Shown: positions 1 to 6,764 of the stretch, piece by piece
Numbering within the stretch: position 1 is the first letter of the stretch
Layout: every line of letters starts with the position of its first letter
From: Planctomycetaceae bacterium
GTDB lineage: Bacteria; Planctomycetota; Planctomycetia; Pirellulales; PALSA-1355
Length of the DNA stretch: 17,074 nucleotides
Direction of reading: 5' to 3'
NCBI GenBank assembly: GCA_005773095.1
Contig: SXHT01000152.1
Span: forward strand, 1 to 17,074
Program-made: the position numbers and the translations under genes
Notes under the pieces: generated by a model
What the model was told of the DNA's origin: nothing
Databases searched by the model: none
Seen by the model: the letters and a program-made list of their open reading frames with translations, nothing else

Positions 1-693
1 CACGCTCGCGCGGCTCGATTGCCAATCGTAGACGAAGCGGAATCCGGCCGCACGCAGCGCCGGAAATTGCACCAGTGCCTGCAGCACTCCGGCCAGCTGA
101 ATGCTGGCGACGATGACCCAGGCTTGAATTGATTTGTCGCTCGTTACGCGCGGCGCCACCAGCCAGGCGGCCGATAGCCAGCAGACGTTGAGCAACGTGG
201 GAGCCCAGGCCGCGACGGCAAATCGGCCCAACGCCTGCAAGGTTGCGGCCAGCAGGCACGCCACGCAGATGCTTACCACATACGGAAGATTCGCGGCGAC
301 CAGCTCGATCAACAGCGAGACCCCCCTGTTTTCGCCGGCCCAGAACCAACCGATCGCGAGCAAAACTTCCGCGACCAGGACGATTCCGGTGAGAACGGCC
401 GTTAGCCACACGAGCATGGCGGTCACCAGTTTCCAGCCATCGTCGACCGATCGTTCCCGCTCCGCGGCAAAGGCGGGCAGGAAGCTGGCCGTGAGCGCGC
501 CTTCGCCAAACAAACGACGAAAGAGATTCGGAATCCGCACCGCAACCACCAGCGCATCCATGATGCCCGAGGCACCCAGCCCCAAAAGGGCCGCGGTGGC
601 AATATCCCGCATCAGTCCAAGCACTCGGCTGGCGAGCGTCCCCAGTCCCGTGATCCAGGCCCCGCCGATAAACCGCCGATGGGCGCTGGACAT
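1..693 (-). CDS. murJ: Lipid II flippase MurJ (MviN), N-terminal part, cut by window edge
   Basis: This is the N-terminal 231 codons of a MurJ/MviN flippase, the polytopic inner-membrane protein that moves lipid II to the outer leaflet for peptidoglycan synthesis. The frame is open from the ATG at 693 down to base 1, so the C-terminal half lies outside the window. Two family hallmarks are visible: TLASRVLGLMRD at residues 19-30, and RIPNLFRRLFGEGALTASFL at about 53-72, which is close to the most conserved stretch of MurJ. Hydrophobic segments alternate with short polar loops through the rest, as expected for a protein with about 14 membrane segments. No clear Shine-Dalgarno site precedes the ATG. 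It diverges from the 85-residue gene at 856. Identification rests on these motifs; the end of the gene cannot be judged. Confidence 0.93.
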   Translation of the reverse strand, partial: MSSAHRRFIGGAWITGLGTLASRVLGLMRDIATAALLGLGASGIMDALVVAVRIPNLFRRLFGEGALTASFLPAFAAERERSVDDGWKLVTAMLVWLTAVLTGIVLVAEVLLAIGWFWAGENRGVSLLIELVAANLPYVVSICVACLLAATLQALGRFAVAAWAPTLLNVCWLSAAWLVAPRVTSDKSIQAWVIVASIQLAGVLQALVQFPALRAAGFRFVYDWQSSRASV

Positions 694-707
694 GGGAAGA
701 AGGAGCA

Positions 708-737
708 GGTGGCGGGTAGCTGGTAGCGGGTGGCGAG
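708..737. repeat. Short imperfect tandem repeat of GGTRGCGGG units
   Basis: In the divergent gap between murJ and the 85-residue gene, units of the form GGTGGCGGG, GGTAGC, GGTAGCGGG and GGTGGCGAG follow one another, partly overlapping. The rest of the gap (738-855) shows no clear -35/-10 pair or operator. The repeat may simply be intergenic filler. Confidence 0.4.
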
Positions 738-855
738 GACAATCGGTCCGGCCCGGACACAAAGTTGCCGATAGTTTCTGCCTTTTCTTCCGCCACGTAA
801 ACGGCGATACTGCTAAGGTTGGCCCCTGACTTCTGAACCCCGACTCCCAGTTGCC

Positions 856-1113
856 ATGGCCGAATACTCCAAATATCAACAAAAGGTCATCCAGCGTTAC
901 TACGACAACAAGGAGGCCATTTCCTTGCAACGACTTGGAGAGCTGGTGACCGATTTGTATCTGGCCGAAGGCAAGAAGCGCGAAACGCAGTGGAAGCATA
1001 TCGTTTCAGCCCTCGAAAAGCTCAAACTGCCGGCGGCGCGGATTGAACATCTGCGAAAATCGGACAATCCGGCGCTCGTCGCCAGGCTTCTCGAAGAGTT
1101 GCTGGCAAAGTAG
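856..1113 (+). CDS. Small conserved helical protein, function unknown (85 aa)
   Basis: The product is 85 residues, charged and almost certainly all-helical, with no signal peptide, membrane segment or cysteine. It starts MAEYSKYQQKVIQRYYDNKE and has a Leu-rich central helix (LGELVTDLYLAEGKKRETQW) and a C-terminal helix ending VARLLEELLAK. From memory, very similar short proteins occur across planctomycetes, always without a known function; I cannot verify this here. The ATG at 856 is the natural start because the conserved-looking sequence begins there, although no Shine-Dalgarno site precedes it. The gene diverges from murJ and is followed by a 262-base gap. Codon use and the coherent amphipathic helices support a real gene rather than a chance frame. 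A nucleic-acid or ribosome-associated role is possible from its charge, but this is only a guess. Confidence 0.72.
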   Translation: MAEYSKYQQKVIQRYYDNKEAISLQRLGELVTDLYLAEGKKRETQWKHIVSALEKLKLPAARIEHLRKSDNPALVARLLEELLAK

Positions 1114-1375
1114 GAGTGACCCAGCGGCAAGCATTACGGTTTGCGAAGCGCGTCAAGGCAGACTATGATCAACCTGGATGCACCGTGGGACTTCCGGGGC
1201 TGGATTGGGTGAAGTCATTTCTTTGCGTCTGGTCTTGTCTGCGGCTGAACAGCGAGCCCTTCTTGGGCGAGGTTTGGCGACAAGCCCTCGTTGATCGTGC
1301 GGCGCCGGTGGCGACTTGAAATTTTGTCGCGCATCGCTTGCGCGCCCGATGTGCTCTTACCGTCAGGACGTAGCC
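1114..1375. other. Gap between the 85-aa gene and the redoxin fusion gene, nothing recognised
   Basis: This 262-base gap has a short open frame starting with GTG at 1116, but the translation is not recognisable and shows no domain. No strong promoter, terminator hairpin or RNA fold was found. A leader or promoter for the next gene must lie here by position, since that gene begins at 1376. Confidence 0.4.
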
Positions 1376-3271
1376 ATGCGCTGGGAATGGATTCTGGTTC
1401 TACCCATACTCTGGTTTTGGCAGGCCGGCTTGCGGGGAGAAGAGCCGGCTGCTGTTGGGGTTGGGAGCCCGCCTGGGAACCGTCCGCAGGGAAGCGGAAA
1501 GGCAGCGTTGGCGCCCAAGGCACGGCAAACCGAGGCCGTCCTGCACGGTTCTCGGATCGTTAACTTCACCCTCCGCGATTATCACGGCAAGCGGGTTTCG
1601 CTTGTCGATTCCAAGGACAATCGCTTTACCGTGGTGATGTTTTTGGGGGTCGAGTGTCCGCTGGCCAGGTTGTATGGTCCGCGGATGCAGAAGTTGGCGG
1701 CCGAGTATCGCGGTCGGGGCGTCGCGTTCTTGGGCATCGATTCCAATCGGCAGGATTCCGTACCCGAGCTGGCCGCCTTCGCGCAACTCCACCACATCGA
1801 TTTTCCGCTGCTCAAGGACCCCGGCAACCGCGTGGCCGACATGTTTGCCGCCACGCGGATGTCGGAAGTCTTGGTTCTGGATCGCGAGCTGGTGGTGCGA
1901 TATCGGGGGCGAATTGACGATCAGTATGGCCCGGGCTATGCGAGTCCCAAACCGCAGCGGAACGATTTGCAAGAAGCACTGGATGAACTGCTCAACGGGA
2001 AGGCGGTCAGCGCACCGACGACGGAAGTTGCCGGTTGCTTGATCGGTCGCGTGCGGGCCCCCGATCAGAAAAGCTCCGTTACCTACGCGTCGCACATTGC
2101 GGGCATCCTCAACAAGCGTTGCGTGGAGTGTCATCGCGCCGGCGAAATCGGTCCCTTCGCGCTCACCGAGTACGACGAGGTCGCCGGTTGGGCAGAGATG
2201 ATTGCGGAAGTCGTCGAGGATGATCGGATGCCGCCATGGCATGCGAATCCGCAATTTGGTGAGTTCGAGGGAGATCGCCGACTATCCGCCGAGGAGAAAG
2301 AACTGCTGTGCGGCTGGGCGGCGGCCGGCGCGCCGGAAGGGGATCGCAGCACAACGCCCGAGCCGCCTAAGTTTTTACCCTCCGGCTGGCAGTTTGCGCG
2401 AGAGCCCGATCTGGTTGTGGCGATGCGAGATACACCCTTCACGGTCACCGCCAAGGGGGTGCTCGATTACCAGTTTTTCATCGTCGATCCGGGCTTCAAG
2501 GAAGATCAATGGGTGAGCGTGGCGCAAGTGATGCCCGGCAACCGTGCGGTTGTGCACCATGTGACGGTGTTCGCGTTTGCCGGCAGCCCGGAGCAGGCGC
2601 TCAAGGACGGCACGACCGATGGTTACCTGGGAACCTACGTGCCGGGGTTTCGTCCTGCGCCGTACCCGGAAGGCATGGCGAAACGGATCGTGGCCGGCTC
2701 TCAAATTGTGTTTCAAATCCATTACACGCCGAATGGTTCTGAGCAACTCGACACAACCCGGCTGGGGTTGGTATTTGCTGATTCCGACGAAATCCGCCAC
2801 GAAATCGTGACGGGCAGTGTGCTGAACCGCTCGTTTGTGATACCCGCCGGGGCGGCGCGGCATTTAGTCACGGCCAGCTCGATCCGCTCACCGCGCGCCT
2901 CGCGGCTGCTGGGCCTGATGCCCCACATGCATGCTCGCGGCGCCGCTTTTCGATTCGAAGCGGAGTTTCCCAACGGCGAATCAGAGATTTTGCTCGACGT
3001 GCCGCGTTATGATTTCAACTGGCAGACCTCCTATCGGCTGCTCAAGCCGCGGGCTCTGCCCAGCGGTACACGTTTGCGCTGCGTGGCTCATTTTGATAAT
3101 TCCGCAGCCAATCCAGCGAACCCCGACCCGACCCTGGATGTCCACAACGGCTTTCAATCTCAGGACGAAATGATGCTTGGTTACTTCGACGTGGCCGTGC
3201 GTCGCGATGAGGCGCGCGAGAGACGGTCGCAGGTCAACCAACCCACCATCAAGCCAGCCCAGGCGCCTTGA
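1376..3271 (+). CDS. Exported redoxin - cytochrome c - Cu(II) monooxygenase-like fusion protein (631 aa)
   Basis: The ATG at 1376 is preferred over earlier in-frame starts because it is preceded by AGGA (1365-1368) and opens a hydrophobic signal sequence (residues 1-20). Three domains follow. Residues 60-205 are an AhpC/redoxin thioredoxin fold (VVMFLGVECPLARLYGPRM) with a single candidate thiol, Cys94. Residues 235-320 are a cytochrome c-like segment with one CxxCH haem site (C249, C252, H253) and a later Met-Pro-Pro-Trp-His. Residues 380-606 resemble the two-part copper type II monooxygenase fold (PHM/dopamine beta-monooxygenase): His394-His395, His449, His517-x-His519 and Met599/600 match the CuH and CuM ligand pattern. 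Location should be periplasmic or extracellular. Substrate is unknown. The architecture, as I recall it, occurs in planctomycetes and acidobacteria. Copper and haem binding is inferred from motif only. Confidence 0.88.
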   Translation: MRWEWILVLPILWFWQAGLRGEEPAAVGVGSPPGNRPQGSGKAALAPKARQTEAVLHGSRIVNFTLRDYHGKRVSLVDSKDNRFTVVMFLGVECPLARLYGPRMQKLAAEYRGRGVAFLGIDSNRQDSVPELAAFAQLHHIDFPLLKDPGNRVADMFAATRMSEVLVLDRELVVRYRGRIDDQYGPGYASPKPQRNDLQEALDELLNGKAVSAPTTEVAGCLIGRVRAPDQKSSVTYASHIAGILNKRCVECHRAGEIGPFALTEYDEVAGWAEMIAEVVEDDRMPPWHANPQFGEFEGDRRLSAEEKELLCGWAAAGAPEGDRSTTPEPPKFLPSGWQFAREPDLVVAMRDTPFTVTAKGVLDYQFFIVDPGFKEDQWVSVAQVMPGNRAVVHHVTVFAFAGSPEQALKDGTTDGYLGTYVPGFRPAPYPEGMAKRIVAGSQIVFQIHYTPNGSEQLDTTRLGLVFADSDEIRHEIVTGSVLNRSFVIPAGAARHLVTASSIRSPRASRLLGLMPHMHARGAAFRFEAEFPNGESEILLDVPRYDFNWQTSYRLLKPRALPSGTRLRCVAHFDNSAANPANPDPTLDVHNGFQSQDEMMLGYFDVAVRRDEARERRSQVNQPTIKPAQAP

Positions 3272-3337
3272 ACAACGCCATAAGCCAACGTCGTCAGGGA
3301 TGGAGTCGGGGGGCGCGCTTCGTGCCCATGGTCGAGG

Positions 3338-3434
3338 GTCCCGAGGGACGGTATATTGGGCGACCAGTAGGTCCCGCGAGCCGAGCGGGACCAGGACATC
3401 GTCGTATCGCTACTCCACCGCCGCTCGGCTCGCG
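3338..3434. repeat. Palindromic repeat cluster upstream of thyX
   Basis: Three inverted elements lie in this gap. GTCCC/GGGAC (3338-3349) has a 2-base loop. GGTCCCGC (3370-3377) pairs with GCGGGACC (3385-3392) over a 7-base loop. The 12-mer CGCGAGCCGAGC (3375-3386) is repeated in inverted form at 3423-3434, giving an alternative long-range fold. This resembles a dispersed REP-type element. It could also act as a terminator of the preceding gene or a leader structure of thyX, since it ends 14 bases before the ATG. Confidence 0.6.
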
Positions 3435-3447
3435 TCGGCTACGGTTC

Positions 3448-4353
3448 ATGCCCACAAACGCCGATCAAGTTGCTGAGCTGCGCTGGAAGAAGGTTCCGGT
3501 GCTCGACGATGGCTTCGTCTGCCTGGTCGATGTGATGGGCGATGACCAGGCCGTGGTGCAGGCGGCGCGCGTCAGCTACGGTGAGGGTACTCGCAAGGTC
3601 TCGGACGACCGCGGGCTGATTCGTTATCTGCTGCGGCATCGGCACACGACGCCCTTTGAGATGGCGGAGATCAAGTTCCTGGTCCGAGTGCCCATGGACT
3701 GCTGGCGGCAGTGGATCCGGCATCGCACGGCCAATGTGAACGAATATAGCACCCGCTACTCGCTGGCCATTGATGCGATGCAAACCACCACGCCGGACGA
3801 GTGGCGCACGCAGGCCACCAGCAATCGGCAAGGCAGTGCCGGCTGGCTGGATGGCGAGGCGGGAGCGAAGCTAACCGCGAGCGAGGCGGAGTTCCAGCAA
3901 CAGGCCCGGGCCTTATACGAGCAGCGGATTGAACTGGGAGTGGCTCGTGAGCAAGCTCGCAAGGACTTGCCGCTGTCTACGTACACCGAAGCCTACTGGA
4001 AAATTGACCTGCACAATCTACTGCACTTCTTGGCATTGCGGATGGATAGCCATGCGCAGCTCGAGATTCGCGAGTATGCCACGGTAATCGGCGAGCAAAT
4101 CCTGCGACCGTTGTTTCCAGTCGTCTGGGAAGCATTCGTCGACTACCGTACGGAAGGGATGTTTCTGTCGCGGCTCGATCGCGGCGTGATCGGGCGGCTG
4201 ATGGAGCGGCTGGCGACAAGCGGAAAATCGCACGCCGAGGAGGAGGACTTTTTGGCCGCGCAGGATCCCACCTGGGTGGACCTCGCGCACGCGCGCGAAC
4301 GGGATGAGTGCCGAGCGAAGCTGGTGGAACTTGGAATTCTTCGTGCCAGCTGA
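3448..4353 (+). CDS. thyX: Flavin-dependent thymidylate synthase ThyX (301 aa)
   Basis: ThyX makes dTMP from dUMP using FAD, NADPH and methylene-tetrahydrofolate, and replaces the unrelated ThyA. The diagnostic ThyX motif is at residues 91-103 (RHRTANVNEYSTR), with an Asn where many family members have Ser. The upstream RHRHTTPFEMAEI (63-75) matches the FAD-contacting HxTPFE region. A C-terminal RxxLPLSTYTEAYWKIDLHNLLHFL-like stretch (seen in pieces around residues 180-205) holds the conserved Arg and the NLxHFLxLR segment. At 301 residues it is longer than the ~220-250 of classical ThyX but within the range of longer bacterial forms. The frame can be opened back to a TTG at 3268, but that part encodes palindromic repeat and lacks family similarity, so the ATG at 3448 is chosen. 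No Shine-Dalgarno site is seen. Confidence 0.95.
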   Translation: MPTNADQVAELRWKKVPVLDDGFVCLVDVMGDDQAVVQAARVSYGEGTRKVSDDRGLIRYLLRHRHTTPFEMAEIKFLVRVPMDCWRQWIRHRTANVNEYSTRYSLAIDAMQTTTPDEWRTQATSNRQGSAGWLDGEAGAKLTASEAEFQQQARALYEQRIELGVAREQARKDLPLSTYTEAYWKIDLHNLLHFLALRMDSHAQLEIREYATVIGEQILRPLFPVVWEAFVDYRTEGMFLSRLDRGVIGRLMERLATSGKSHAEEEDFLAAQDPTWVDLAHARERDECRAKLVELGILRAS

Positions 4354-4399
4354 AAGTTAACAGCTGCAGGCGAGCCCGCCCGCAGCTAATCCGAATCTT

Positions 4400-4420
4400 C
4401 CCAGACCCCAGACCCCAGAT
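4400..4420 (+). repeat. Three tandem CCCAGAC/T heptamers just before the 4422 start
   Basis: Three exact 7-base units (CCCAGAC, CCCAGAC, CCCAGAT) end one base before the ATG at 4422. They take the place where a Shine-Dalgarno site would lie, so they may affect translation or simply be slippage-prone repeat. Confidence 0.6.
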
Positions 4421-4421
4421 T

Positions 4422-4814
4422 ATGTCCGATCCTATTATCAACGAAATCCTCGATCTCAATCAGCAGCTTCTCGACTCGATCGCCCGCGGCGATTGGGTGA
4501 CCTACGAGGAGCTTTGTGACCCCTCGATTACTTGTTTTGAGCCCGAAGCGAAGGGGCACCTGGTGCGCGGACTCGAGTTTCACAAATTTTACTTCGATCT
4601 AGGCGCCGCCGAAGGGCCGCGGACGACGACCATGGCTTCGCCCAAAGTGCGCGTGATGGGCGACGCGGCGGTGGTGGCCTATGTGCGACTGGTGCAGTAT
4701 CTCGATGCGCAAGGCAATCCACAAACCAGCCATTTTGAAGAAACGCGCATCTGGCGGACCGAGGACGGGCGCTGGCGGCACGTGCATTTTCATCGCTCGC
4801 CCTGCTCTGGGTAG
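4422..4814 (+). CDS. CaMKII association-domain / SnoaL-like protein (130 aa)
   Basis: The 130-residue product fits the NTF2-like fold, closest to the bacterial calcium/calmodulin-dependent kinase II association-domain family (DUF4440/SnoaL relatives). Visible signs are an N-terminal helix pair (INEILDLNQQLLDSIARGDW), the typical YEELCDPSITCFEPEAKGHL turn, and a C-terminal strand ending in WRHVHFHRS. These are small cone-shaped proteins that dimerise or form larger rings around a pocket; bacterial members mostly have unknown ligands. The frame stays open upstream to 4308, overlapping thyX, but the family similarity begins at the ATG at 4422. The gene follows thyX by 68 bases on the same strand and may share its transcript. 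It converges on epmA. No signal peptide is present, so the protein should be cytoplasmic. Confidence 0.85.
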   Translation: MSDPIINEILDLNQQLLDSIARGDWVTYEELCDPSITCFEPEAKGHLVRGLEFHKFYFDLGAAEGPRTTTMASPKVRVMGDAAVVAYVRLVQYLDAQGNPQTSHFEETRIWRTEDGRWRHVHFHRSPCSG

Positions 4815-4961
4815 GACGGATCACATCAACATGGCATCCCCCAAAAAAATGTAGTATCTGTCCTTCAGGGATGAGGATAATAGCAAACGTTTATGAGCAA
4901 TCGATTAAAAATTGGCGAGTATTTGGCGAAATTGGCTGCGGGCGAGCCTGCCCGTGGCGAG
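4815..4961. other. Convergent gap between the CaMKII-AD gene and epmA
   Basis: This gap separates two gene ends facing each other. It is locally AT-richer, with an A7 run near 4842-4850. A weak inverted repeat CGGGC...GCCCG around 4939-4953 lies just past the epmA stop and could be part of a terminator, but it lacks a T tract. Nothing else was found. Confidence 0.3.
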
Positions 4962-5939
4962 TCAGGCGCGGTCAATTGGAAATGCCATCGCTTCGGCGAT
5001 CGTCGAAACGCCCGCCGCAAGCATCACGACGCGATCGAACCCCAGCGCACAGCCGGTGCACGGCGGCAACCCGTGCTCCATCGCGGCCAACAGGCGACTC
5101 TCGTCAGGCAGCGTCGGCTTGCCGTCGGCGGCGCGAAGCTGGTTGTTGGCCCGATTCCGCGCACGCAGCACCTGGGGGTCGAGCAGTTCGTGATAGCCGT
5201 TGGCCAGTTCAATGCCGCGAACATAAAGTTCGAATCGTTCGGCGACGGGCGGTTCGCTGGCGCGCACCTGGGAGAGCGCGGCCTGCGTCGGCGGGTACTC
5301 GCACAGAATCGTCGGCTGATCGACACCCAGGCGCGGCCCAACGATCTGTGACAGGAGCAAGTCGAGTATTCCGTCGCGGTCGTCGGCAAGGCCTGCCGGT
5401 ACTTCGACTTGAAGTGACTCAAGTGCGGCGAGGACCTCCGCCACCGTCCCCCGATGCGGATCGATGCCGGCGTGCGTCTGGAAAGCTTCTTTGTAGGTCA
5501 CCCGACGCGCCCTCGGCAGGCCGAGCAGTGACTCCGCCAGATCCGAAAGCAACGTCATGCCGTCGGCGTACGAATCACTCTGGCGGTACCACTCCACAAT
5601 CGTGAACTCGGGATTGTGCAGCCTTCCTTGCTCTGCCGCACGAAAGGCGCGCGTGATCTGAAAAATGGCTTCGCCGCCCGCGGCCATCAGCCGTTTCATT
5701 GCGAACTCCGGCGACGTTTGCAGCCACATCGTGCGGCCGACTTCCGGATGCCGCGGGTCGTCGGGCAGCGTTACGCGCAGCGGGTCGAGATGACGATCGA
5801 CGACAACGTCGTGGGAAAGGAGCGGCGTTTCAATTTCGAGGAAGCCGCGGGTGCGAAAGAAGTCGCGCGTCCGGTGCAGCAAGTCTGAACGCAGGCGTAA
5901 GACTTTCCAGGAGGCGGTCGGATGGAAATCAGAAAACAT
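4962..5939 (-). CDS. epmA: EF-P--(R)-beta-lysine ligase EpmA (325 aa)
   Basis: EpmA (GenX/PoxA/YjeA) is a truncated class II lysyl-tRNA synthetase paralogue that attaches (R)-beta-lysine to the conserved lysine of EF-P. The protein has only the catalytic core, with no anticodon-binding domain, and 325 residues matches the family. Motif 1 lies near residues 30-40 (RGFLEIETPLL). Motif 2 is at 94-120 (ITRAFRAAEQGRLHNPEFT, then WYR), with the ATP-contacting Arg and Glu. Motif 3 is at 296-307 (GCALGFDRVVML). The start is ATG at 5939, where similarity begins; no Shine-Dalgarno site is visible. It lies downstream of efp on the same strand, separated by a 164-base gap that holds an inverted-repeat element. 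With EpmB next door, the pathway is complete except for the hydroxylase EpmC, which many bacteria lack. Confidence 0.95.
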   Translation of the reverse strand: MFSDFHPTASWKVLRLRSDLLHRTRDFFRTRGFLEIETPLLSHDVVVDRHLDPLRVTLPDDPRHPEVGRTMWLQTSPEFAMKRLMAAGGEAIFQITRAFRAAEQGRLHNPEFTIVEWYRQSDSYADGMTLLSDLAESLLGLPRARRVTYKEAFQTHAGIDPHRGTVAEVLAALESLQVEVPAGLADDRDGILDLLLSQIVGPRLGVDQPTILCEYPPTQAALSQVRASEPPVAERFELYVRGIELANGYHELLDPQVLRARNRANNQLRAADGKPTLPDESRLLAAMEHGLPPCTGCALGFDRVVMLAAGVSTIAEAMAFPIDRA

Positions 5940-5955
5940 GCGGTGGAATCAATAC

Positions 5956-6090
5956 CAAATTCGAATATCGAAATCCGAAACACATTCGAAGTTCGAAGCA
6001 CGAATGGTCACAACCGAGAGCGGCGCGTCATCGCATTGACGTGTTTGATTTTCATTTCGTGCTTGTTTCGGATTTCGACATTCGTATTGG
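5956..6090. repeat. ~135-bp imperfect inverted-repeat element between efp and epmA
   Basis: The left arm (5956-6006) and right arm (6053-6090) are imperfect reverse complements. Both arms share the core TCGAAATCCGAAACA (the right arm in reverse orientation) and the AGCACGAA end near the middle; the left arm has an extra ~12 bases (CATTCGAAGTTC). The 46-base centre is GC-rich. The arms are rich in TTCGAA and ATTCG words, unlike the flanking genes. No coding potential is seen. It resembles a miniature inverted-repeat element that I recall from planctomycete intergenic regions. As RNA it would form one long hairpin after efp, so it may reduce or separate epmA expression. Confidence 0.75.
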
Positions 6091-6103
6091 GGATCGTGAC
6101 GGC

Positions 6104-6673
6104 CTATTCCTTCACACGCTCCACGTATTCGCCGGTCCGCGTGTCGACCTTGATGGTCTGGTTCTGCTCAATAAACGAGGGTACGCTGATTTCGGCGCCG
6201 GTCTCGAGTTTCACCAGTTTGCTGAGGCCGGTGGCCGTGTTGCCGCGCACGGTGGGCTCAGCGTATTCCACCTTCAGCACCACATGGAAGGGGGGCTCGA
6301 CGGCGATGGGGTTATTGTTGAACAAGGTCATCGAGCAGACCATCCCCTCCTTGAGATACTTCCAGGCTTCATCGACTTTCTCTTTGGAGAGTTCGTACTG
6401 CTCGTAGGATTCCTGGTCCATGAAGAAGAAGGTATCTCCCTGCCGGTACAGGAACTGGGCGTTGATGTCTTCGACGTCGGCGCTTTCGAGCGAGTCGCCC
6501 CCTTTGTAGGTGCGGTCGAGCATCGTGCCCAACAGCAAATTCCGCATGCGACACTTGTAGAGCGCGTTGCCCTTGCCCGGTTTGACGAAGTTGCACTCGA
6601 CCATCAGGTAGGGAGTACCGTCGATCTGAACTTTGATGCCCTTGCGAAAGTCGCTGGTATTGTACGTGGCCAC
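6104..6673 (-). CDS. efp: Translation elongation factor P (189 aa)
   Basis: EF-P enters the ribosomal E site and promotes peptide bonds at polyproline stretches. The 189-residue product has the three-barrel layout. The N-terminal KOW-like domain begins MATYNTSDFRKGIKVQIDG and carries the acceptor loop VKPGKGNA, in which the modified lysine is Lys34 by this start. The middle OB domain follows (LLGTMLDRTYKGGD), then a C-terminal domain containing EPPFHVVLKV and ending TGEYVERVKE. The start is a GTG at 6673, supported by AGGA at 6681-6684 with 7-base spacing and by the correct Lys34 numbering. Presence of Lys34 together with EpmA and EpmB in the same cluster predicts beta-lysylation. It diverges from epmB across a perfect palindrome. 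Confidence 0.97.
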   Translation of the reverse strand: MATYNTSDFRKGIKVQIDGTPYLMVECNFVKPGKGNALYKCRMRNLLLGTMLDRTYKGGDSLESADVEDINAQFLYRQGDTFFFMDQESYEQYELSKEKVDEAWKYLKEGMVCSMTLFNNNPIAVEPPFHVVLKVEYAEPTVRGNTATGLSKLVKLETGAEISVPSFIEQNQTIKVDTRTGEYVERVKE

Positions 6674-6721
6674 GAGTGTTTCCTGCTTCGATTCGTGAGG
6701 ATAATGGAGTATGCTGGGTAA

Positions 6722-6747
6722 AGCCCAGGGACGGCCGTCCCTGGGCT
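6722..6747. repeat. Perfect 26-bp palindrome between efp and epmB
   Basis: Each 13-base half reads AGCCCAGGGACGG on its own strand, with no spacer and no mismatch. It sits in the 91-base divergent gap, 18 bases before the epmB ATG and about 50 bases before the efp GTG. It could be an operator for a dimeric regulator shared by both genes. It could equally be a dispersed REP-like palindrome, since similar AGGGACGG palindromes, as I recall, recur in planctomycete genomes. The sequence alone does not decide. Confidence 0.8.
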
Positions 6748-6764
6748 CTTGGGAACGCGCAAAA

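Noticed and set aside
134..829. Plus-strand open frame of 231 codons over the left end
   Set aside because: It lies antisense to murJ, its translation is low-complexity Ser/Arg/Ala, and the minus-strand frame carries clear MurJ motifs.
1116..1319. 67-codon frame starting GTG right after the 85-aa gene
   Set aside because: No recognisable sequence, no domain, and composition typical of a chance frame.
3268..3447. 60-residue N-terminal extension of ThyX from a TTG
   Set aside because: The stretch is encoded by palindromic repeat, overlaps the previous stop and has no ThyX similarity.
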